A DNA stretch of 64,000 nt from Silene conica (taxonomy: Eukaryota; Streptophyta; Magnoliopsida; Caryophyllales; Caryophyllaceae), in NCBI GenBank assembly GCA_029255685.2, contig CM055318.2:30554001-30618000 (forward strand), given 5' to 3'. Both the position numbers and the translations under genes were made by a program. Shown here in pieces: positions 58,694-64,000 of this stretch (the first letter of the stretch is position 1; each line of letters starts with the position of its first letter). The notes beneath the pieces are model-generated. The model saw only the letters and a program-made list of their open reading frames with translations. It did not search any database and had not been told where the DNA came from.

Positions 58694-59352
58694 TGGACAA
58701 ATTTTGTGAGTACACATGGAAAAAAAATTTGTCCATGTATTAGTTGATGAATTTGGATAATGTATATGAAAGACGATCGACCTTTGTCGTGATTTGCTTT
58801 GAATTTGTTTAATGACAGACGAACGACTTTGTCGTGCTTTGCTATGAATTTGTGTTTGTTTGGTTGATGGTGGCCTATAATTTGTTTTGATACGCCAGTC
58901 TAAATGGCTGGCCTCTGAATAATGTATACTGGTGGTACAAATTACCATCAATACCAGTTTTTTTTTTTTTTTTAAAAAAAAGGCAACATCAAGCACAGCG
59001 GTTTATGCAATAGTATGATGCATAATGACTTGTAATACACATGGGCTTGGGTCAACAACTGATGTACAAAACATCAATGAACATCAGATTATAGCTAAAG
59101 ACTGATGTGCATAAAGATGATGGACATCAGACTTATTTGAACTCCGATGTGCAATAACGCATGGACATCGGTTGCTGCGCCGATGTGCTTGATACCCATA
59201 ACGGACATCAGTGGACTGTACATCGTACGTGTATCCGATGTCCATGACCATAAAAGTCTGATGTCCTTAAGGGTTCTTGTAGTAGTGGCGCTGGTGAAGG
59301 TATTTGGGTTAACGAAGAAACTATGCCGGGCAAGAAACGTCCCCGATCCTGA

Positions 59353-60139
59353 GGTTGTTTTTTGGCTTATGCTGAAGATTCCCAAATTTAGCTTTTGGTT
59401 ATTAAATATATAGTAGTGGCCAAGTTTTGGTTGCATGTTGTAGTATAGAGTGCTTATGGTTCTGCTGTTTCTGGTTTTGTTTTGGTTACAGTTTTTCTGT
59501 TGTTGTTTCTGCTACAGTAAATATATTCACATGTTTTGATTGTATAGCAATTCAACGAATTAAAAAAGGCAATAACAACGGTTTTACTCAAAGAAACCGT
59601 TGTTACTACTTTCAACAACGGGTATTAACAAAGGACTCGTTGTTAAACGTTATCACAATGTTTAATATCCGTTGAAATCAATTCATTTTTAAACTTTTTA
59701 AATTCCTGGAAAATCAATTCATTTTTAAACCCTAAACCCTAAGTTGTTGAAAGTAATAACAACGTTTGTATCACTATAACCGTTGTTATTTCCTTTGTTA
59801 TCACAATGTTTAATATCCGTTGAAATCAATTCATTTTTAAACTTTTTAAATTCTTGGAAAATCAATTCTTTTTTAAACGCTAAATTCTAAACCCTACACC
59901 CTACACACTAAATACCCGTGTTGTTGAAAGTAATAACAACGGTTTGTATCACTATAACCTTTGTTATTTCCTTTTTAATATTATTCGAAGATAATGCCTT
60001 TTTTTTATTGTTTATGGTTTAGGGTTTATGGCTTAGGGTTTGGATCGTAAAGCAATATAGTGATAAAATTTCCAATAAAACATTGCATATTGAAAACAAA
60101 ACCATAATCAAAACTATAATCAAAACCATCCCAAAACAT

Positions 60140-60142
<3 letters not shown>
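59353..60142. repeat. CACTA-1 internal/subterminal repeats after tnp2
   Basis: AACAACGG / CCGTTGTT words recur between 59560 and 59970, including two near-copies of a 60-bp block around CAATGTTTAATATCCGTTG (about 59655 and 59805). No gene. Confidence 0.75.

Positions 60143-60198
<56 letters not shown>
60143..60198. repeat. (TA)n microsatellite
   Basis: Left flank of the foldback element at 60199. Confidence 0.97.
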
Positions 60199-60202
<4 letters not shown>

Positions 60203-60742
60203 CGGGATCCGGTATAATGAGAACCATGAGAACCTTCACTAAATCTCCACAAACTCTCACTTTGCAAGCTTCGATGGATCATTTACCATTAGTTTAACTT
60301 ATTCAAATACACACTTTAGTATCATTAAACAAAATTTATTGATTTTATTAACAAAATATATACTTAGTGTACCAAAATACAATTAGTTATACTAAAACGG
60401 CTATAAATGCACGAAAACGACCACTATGTGCATGAAATTTTTTACATGCATGAAAATCACTACTAGGTGCATGGAAATAGTAGGCTCTACGTGCATTAAA
60501 ACGAGTTCTAGGTGCATGAAAAATGATAGATACGTAAAAATCGGTAGTATGTGCATGAAAATTAATAAAACGTATCTCACCTCGATTTTCGGCACTAGTA
60601 TATATTTTTTAGACCAAGAAATATGTTCTCTAGCCATAAAATTCCATGCCGAATCCAAATATGTCATTAAGTTTTTTTAAAAAAGTCCGTAAGGTAGAGT
60701 TCTCATGGTTCTCATTATATTGGTGGTTCTCATAGGATCCCA

Positions 60743-60746
<4 letters not shown>
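60199..60746. mobile_element. Foldback element, same family as 27320-27706, TA-flanked
   Basis: Left end GGGATCCGGTATAATGAGAACC, right end inverted GGGATCCTATGAGAACC. The right arm shares with the 27.3 kb copy long blocks around GGATTCGGCATGGAATTTTA and TAGAGAACATATTT. The left arm has diverged. GTGCATGAAA words repeat at 60425-60560. Confidence 0.85.

Positions 60747-60777
<31 letters not shown>
60747..60777. repeat. (TA)n microsatellite
   Basis: Right flank of the foldback element at 60199-60746. Confidence 0.95.
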
Positions 60778-60779
<2 letters not shown>

Positions 60780-62322
60780 TCCATAATTTAAATACAAAAA
60801 TGATATCAATCATAAAACAGTTGATATCTTTCATAATTTAAATACATGCAAGATAGTGACAATGATTCGAGTAATAGTTTAACATGCGTGAAATGAAAGG
60901 TTCATTTAAGACATCGAGAGATATTGTTTTTAGTGGGAGCGATATTCAAAAAGAATTTAAACCTACCATTTTGAGAGAATGGGTGATTCTTTAAGAGTAA
61001 AGAATAAGAGGTTCTAAATTCAGAGATATTGTTTTTAGTGGGAGCGATGTTCGATAAGAATTTAAACCTACCATTTAGAGAAAATGGGTGATTCTTTAAG
61101 AGTAAAGAATAAGAGGTTCTAAATTTAATAGAACAATTGATTTATATCATGTGATGATGGAGTTTTAACGGGAAGGTTTATTATATGGATAATAAAGGGT
61201 CGCCCATTAGATATCAAATTGATTTGATATGCTATGTTTAGCCAAGATGAGTGAAAATTATTAAGAATGATGAAATCATAAATAAACTACAATGTAGATT
61301 TCAGTACATAAGTGACTAAAAAGAGTGATTCTTTAATCCCTCCAGTATATCGATACGTCACAAAGTTATAAGATAACAGTGGGAGCTTTCCTCCGGAAAG
61401 GAAACTCAAAATCTAGAAAGAGTTCTAGATATGTACTCAAATAGAATCATATTATACGGGATAATATGAGAAGGAAGGAGACTGAAATTTGTAAGTTTTG
61501 CAATCATGAATAAAGGGTTATTCGCAAAACACTAATACAAATAGATGATTGTGCATCAAATGCAATGTAATAGTATTGACTATTGTTGCATGACAACATC
61601 ATTTGAGTTATGATTAACTCAAGTTAAAAGATACTTTGTCAGAATCCAAATGGGTTGTAAGAGACAATTTTGAACCCCATAAGTGAACTGGATTGACTTA
61701 GTATAGCCCCTAGCCGCTTACATGAGGTGACGTCTCAAAGCGACTAGAGTGTGAGGCGATTGATGGCAAGTTCAAATGCCATAGAGTCATATGTGATGAC
61801 TAGTCGATCACATAGGCAGACTGCAAGAGACACTCTGTCGGGCATAGTGACCGCTTATAGAGTTCTGGAAATTCAATAGCCGGGTCGTGGCGAGAGCTGC
61901 TATAGTATTCTTGTGAGTCAATTCTTAGACTAAAGATTACTCTCCCAAGATAGTACAGTTTAGGCATAACCTTGATTCATTCTCTACGACTTTTCGTAAC
62001 TGGAGTCAAATGGGATTGTTTTGGGTTGTGACTGACTGTGACTAGTCAAAGGAAGTAGTGCGATAGAAATTGTCCACCCCTTGTCAGGGTTGTTCAAATC
62101 TCAAGGCCACTCGAGGAGAAGTTAACTGGAAATGCGTGGCCACGCTCGGAAGGTATCTATGGTAGATAATTCCGGTCAAACAGTTATTCTCCAGATCGAG
62201 GAAACCACTCATGATATGATCAAATGCAAGAACGACCAGAGAGAGACATCTTGCATTGAGTGGGAGATTGTAATAGGACAAGAGAATTGGTGACGCACAC
62301 TTGTCGAAGACAAGTGGGAGAT
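60778..62322 (+). mobile_element. Non-coding interior of a copia-like (possibly LARD-type) element
   Basis: No coding domain recognised. Ends in a purine-rich ACAAGTGGGAGATTG tract directly before an LTR-like start, typical of Angela/Tork-type copia 3' ends. Contains a 105-bp tandem duplication (60917-61021, 61022-61126). The upstream limit and 5' LTR were not found. Confidence 0.5.
60917..61126. repeat. 105-bp tandem duplication
   Basis: Two copies starting AGAGATATTGTTTTTAGTGG, differing at only a handful of positions. Confidence 0.9.
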
Positions 62323-63130
62323 TGTTGGGAAATGTGTCCTCAACAATAGTGCGATCACGTAATTAAATCTCACGACGAATGCGCAAGGGATGATACGATT
62401 TATATAAGTCAACTGACCAACATTAATCGGTAATGATTGGCTAGCTAGAGTTTAACATTACTGTCGTATGACGGTGGTGGTCAGTTGATCCCTTTAGGTC
62501 ACACCTTTAGGACAATTCCCTTAATTGATAAAGTGATCAAATGTATGTTGATACGATTTGATCATATTCCTTAAACTCGTATATCGAGAAATTAGAGGTT
62601 AAATCTTAATGTAAGATTTATGTTTAAAATTGAAACGTGTCAATTGTTAAACAGTAAACGATATTTTATAATATCGTAATTAGAATGAATCGGGTTATAA
62701 TTAATACAAAGGTTGTAGATCGTATTGACGATTATTGTAAATGACCATTTTATATTAGTAATTACGAATTACTTGTCAACTTGATAAATGTGATTTATTT
62801 AATTTATAAATATGTATGTTTTAAATTAAAACAATTGTATTGTATAACATTGTGACATATTGTATGTCACATATCATACAATTATAAGGTTGACAAAAAT
62901 ATAAAATTAAGTCCATTTTTGCTTAAATGGACGGGTAGTGGAGGTAGTTGTGCATGATTAGGGTGTTAATTATACTTTAAACATGATGTTTAAAGCATGC
63001 TTTGAAAAGAGTAATATGCACACCCTAGACACATTGAGAAGAGAAGATGTTCCCCATCTTGTGCTTCCCCATACCCGGCCACACCAAACCCTAGCAACAT
63101 ATGATAAATATTGTTGCATGCTCATAATTC
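62323..63130 (+). repeat. Copia-type 3' LTR-like sequence
   Basis: Begins TGTTGGGAAATGTGTCC immediately after the purine tract. The 3' limit is uncertain; coding-like sequence on the other strand starts by 63140. Confidence 0.55.
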
Positions 63131-63139
63131 ATTCTAGTC

Positions 63140-63352
63140 TTAATGCTTCCTCAATGTCCTAGATTCTTCAAGCGCCTTAAACGACGTAGACTCAATGGCC
63201 TCGTCCAGTAACTCGAATTTGACGCCACCAAGAGTGGCTTTTTGCCGAGTCTCCATAACTCTATCTAAGGTGTTACCCATAGACACCTCACTGGCTTGGA
63301 GACGAGCAATGTGTGTTTCATATTTGTTTTTAAGATCAACAAGGTGATTCAT
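63140..63352 (-). CDS. Unidentified coiled-coil-like fragment, 70 aa
   Basis: Frame beginning MNHLVDLKNKYETHIARLQA with a heptad-like pattern and the segment KATLGGVKFELLDEAIES. Not recognised. It lies in presumed CACTA-1 sequence next to a subterminal-type array and could be part of a second CACTA gene (TNP1-like), but nothing proves it. The adjacent LTR-like sequence may truncate it. Confidence 0.35.
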   Translation of the reverse strand: MNHLVDLKNKYETHIARLQASEVSMGNTLDRVMETRQKATLGGVKFELLDEAIESTSFKALEESRTLRKH

Positions 63353-63594
63353 AACTTAAGAGTTCATATTTGTGGCGTTAAACTGCAAAGATGGAAGTTA
63401 AACTGTTGGGGTTTTTTGTAAAGATGAAAAGTGATAAAACTGTAAAAATAGAAGTTAAATTGTTGGGATTTTTCGAGTCTTTATAAAGTGATTAAAATAT
63501 GACGTTAAAATTACGTTGAAATGTGAGTGTAAATGTGACGTTATATAAACAAGCATATAAGTGTCTCGAAATCATGCAAATAATCCGGCGGTTA

Positions 63595-63710
63595 AAATTC
63601 CTTTTAACAACGGTTATGTTATCAAAACACGTTGTTAAAAGTCTAAACCTTAAAGTTATAACAACGGGTTTATGCTCAAAACCCATTGTTAAAAGTCTAA
63701 ACCCTAAAGT
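63595..63710. repeat. AACAACGG repeats near the right edge
   Basis: Four AACAACGG / CACGTTGTT / CCCATTGTT words in two near-copies of a 60-bp block (AAAGTCTAAACC(T/C)TAAAGTTATAAC). Same words as the CACTA-1 subterminal arrays. Confidence 0.75.
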
Positions 63711-63789
63711 TATAACTGCCTTAAGTAACTGGCGGTAAAAGTTACTTATTTTCCCGCTCAATTTAGCTTCACTGTGTATTAACTTGGCT

Positions 63790-63892
63790 GCCTATAAATG
63801 TGGAACTCCTCTATTAATAACAAATCACAATATCTCATTGATTAAATCATTCCCCTAAAACCCAGTTTTTATCAACTCTAAACAAAAATAAT
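63790..63892 (+). promoter_or_regulatory. Possible promoter and leader before ATG at 63891
   Basis: CCTATAAATG TATA-like box near 63791, an A/C-rich leader, then ATGGCAATGGACC. The frame stops after about 11 codons, so either a spliced gene continues off the window or this is chance. Confidence 0.3.
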
Positions 63893-64000
63893 GGCAATGG
63901 ACCTATTTCCTATGAACGATGAATGATGGCTTTCAGAGCAAATAGCATAACTTGAGTACTATATCGTAGCCTCTGTAGCTGATGCGTGCATATTATATAA

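Larger units (their letters stand above)
55769..59287. mobile_element. CACTA-2: gene-carrying CACTA element
   Basis: 3519 bp. Left terminus CACTTCTACAGGAACCC and right terminus (inverted) CACTACTACAAGAACCC. Subterminal words are GGACATCGG / CATCAGAC at 55785-55960 and 59045-59270. The 3-bp flanks are ATG (55766-55768) and GCG (59288-59290); reading the surrounding tnp2 frame suggests ATG was the target, with two transitions in the right copy. Contains the first coding exon of a transposase-associated protein and several exons of an LRR receptor kinase gene, but no complete transposase. Confidence 0.85.
52568..59352 (+). pseudogene. CACTA-1 tnp2 transposase, frameshifted and split by CACTA-2
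   Basis: The coding blocks 52568-53164, 53508-53957, 54006-54548, 54735-55151 and 55279-55768 lie in different frames. Block 1 has the zinc-binding transposase-associated domain (IPCPCERCGN, then YTRWIFHG), though its N-terminus is missing. Blocks 2-3 are Transposase_21/tnp2 (LDDLRILWDSGIEVFDAY, YPAYGDLSGHTVHGKEACP, LDFMHIEKNVCDNIINTLLN). Block 4 resembles DUF4218 (RYRPEGCIAETAILDEALAY). Block 5 is DUF4216 (MYFASSKDKNPIWGKCTYYG, YFVTDP-like VFYVTDPIDKKW). CACTA-2 interrupts block 5 at 55769, and the tail resumes at 59288-59352 with EGIWVNEETMPGKKRPRS and a stop. Not functional as it stands. Confidence 0.85.
35094..64000. mobile_element. CACTA-1: large CACTA transposon, right end beyond the window
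   Basis: Starts with the CACTA terminus CACTACTACAAATATGGGC at 35094, preceded by CTA (a candidate 3-bp duplication). Subterminal AACAACGG / CCGTTGTT repeats fill 35110-35830 and recur at 59560-59970 and 63595-63710. It encodes a minus-strand Ulp1-like protease (36059-36406 plus 51377-52408) and a plus-strand tnp2 transposase (52568-55768 plus 59288-59352). Nested inside: Athila element, CACTA-2, a foldback and a copia-like LTR sequence. The right terminus was not seen, so where it ends, and whether the 63.6 kb array belongs to it, is inference. Confidence 0.75.

Overview
The window is plant nuclear DNA. Evidence: a spliced GH17/X8 beta-1,3-glucanase gene, an LRR-VIII-type receptor gene fragment with plant-style introns, Athila-, Tat- and Ty1/copia-type retroelements, CACTA elements with Ulp1 and tnp2 genes, and many hAT/Mutator MITEs with target-site duplications (TSDs). 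It is an AT-rich, transposon-dense eudicot region. Caryophyllales is my guess from overall impression and is not demonstrated.

Layout. 235-14002: a decayed Ty1/copia element whose 5' LTR received a solo Athila-type LTR (345-1940, TSD ATGTA) and whose gag region received a very young Athila-type element (2775-10455, TSD TTACC). The young element encodes only gag and protease, in one open frame. 14-23 kb: no host gene; nested hAT MITEs (15362-16319 with 15592-15999 inside), further hAT MITEs at 16874-17501 and 22123-22825, and two abutting Helitron-like 3' ends (19647, 21605). 23268-24750: the one convincing host gene, a secreted beta-1,3-glucanase on the minus strand. A 3.07 kb hAT-bounded composite (24923-27996) lies 172 bp upstream of its ATG. 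That composite holds TA microsatellites, a TIR element carrying a small captured-looking gene (26699-27031), and a foldback element. 28-31 kb: more TIR elements. 31838-35093: remains of a Tat-type Ty3 element split by a Mutator-like MITE (33678-34267).

From 35094 to past the window end is one large CACTA element (CACTA-1). It has a minus-strand Ulp1-like protease gene and a plus-strand tnp2 transposase gene, head to head. Later insertions cut it up: an old Athila element (36407-51371, TSD GGGAC) sits five bases inside a Ulp1 exon; a second CACTA (CACTA-2, 55769-59287) sits in the tnp2 C-terminus and carries about six exons of an LRR receptor kinase gene; a TA-flanked foldback (60199-60746) and a copia-like 3' end (to about 63.1 kb) follow.

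The most unusual signal runs across elements. Three separate Athila-type families each carry their own CpG-rich palindrome as an array just upstream of the predicted LTR TATA box, and two of them repeat the same word elsewhere in the element. The hAT MITEs and both CACTAs likewise carry family-specific arrays of short words near their ends. A second theme is that several unrelated inverted-repeat elements lie between (TA)n tracts.
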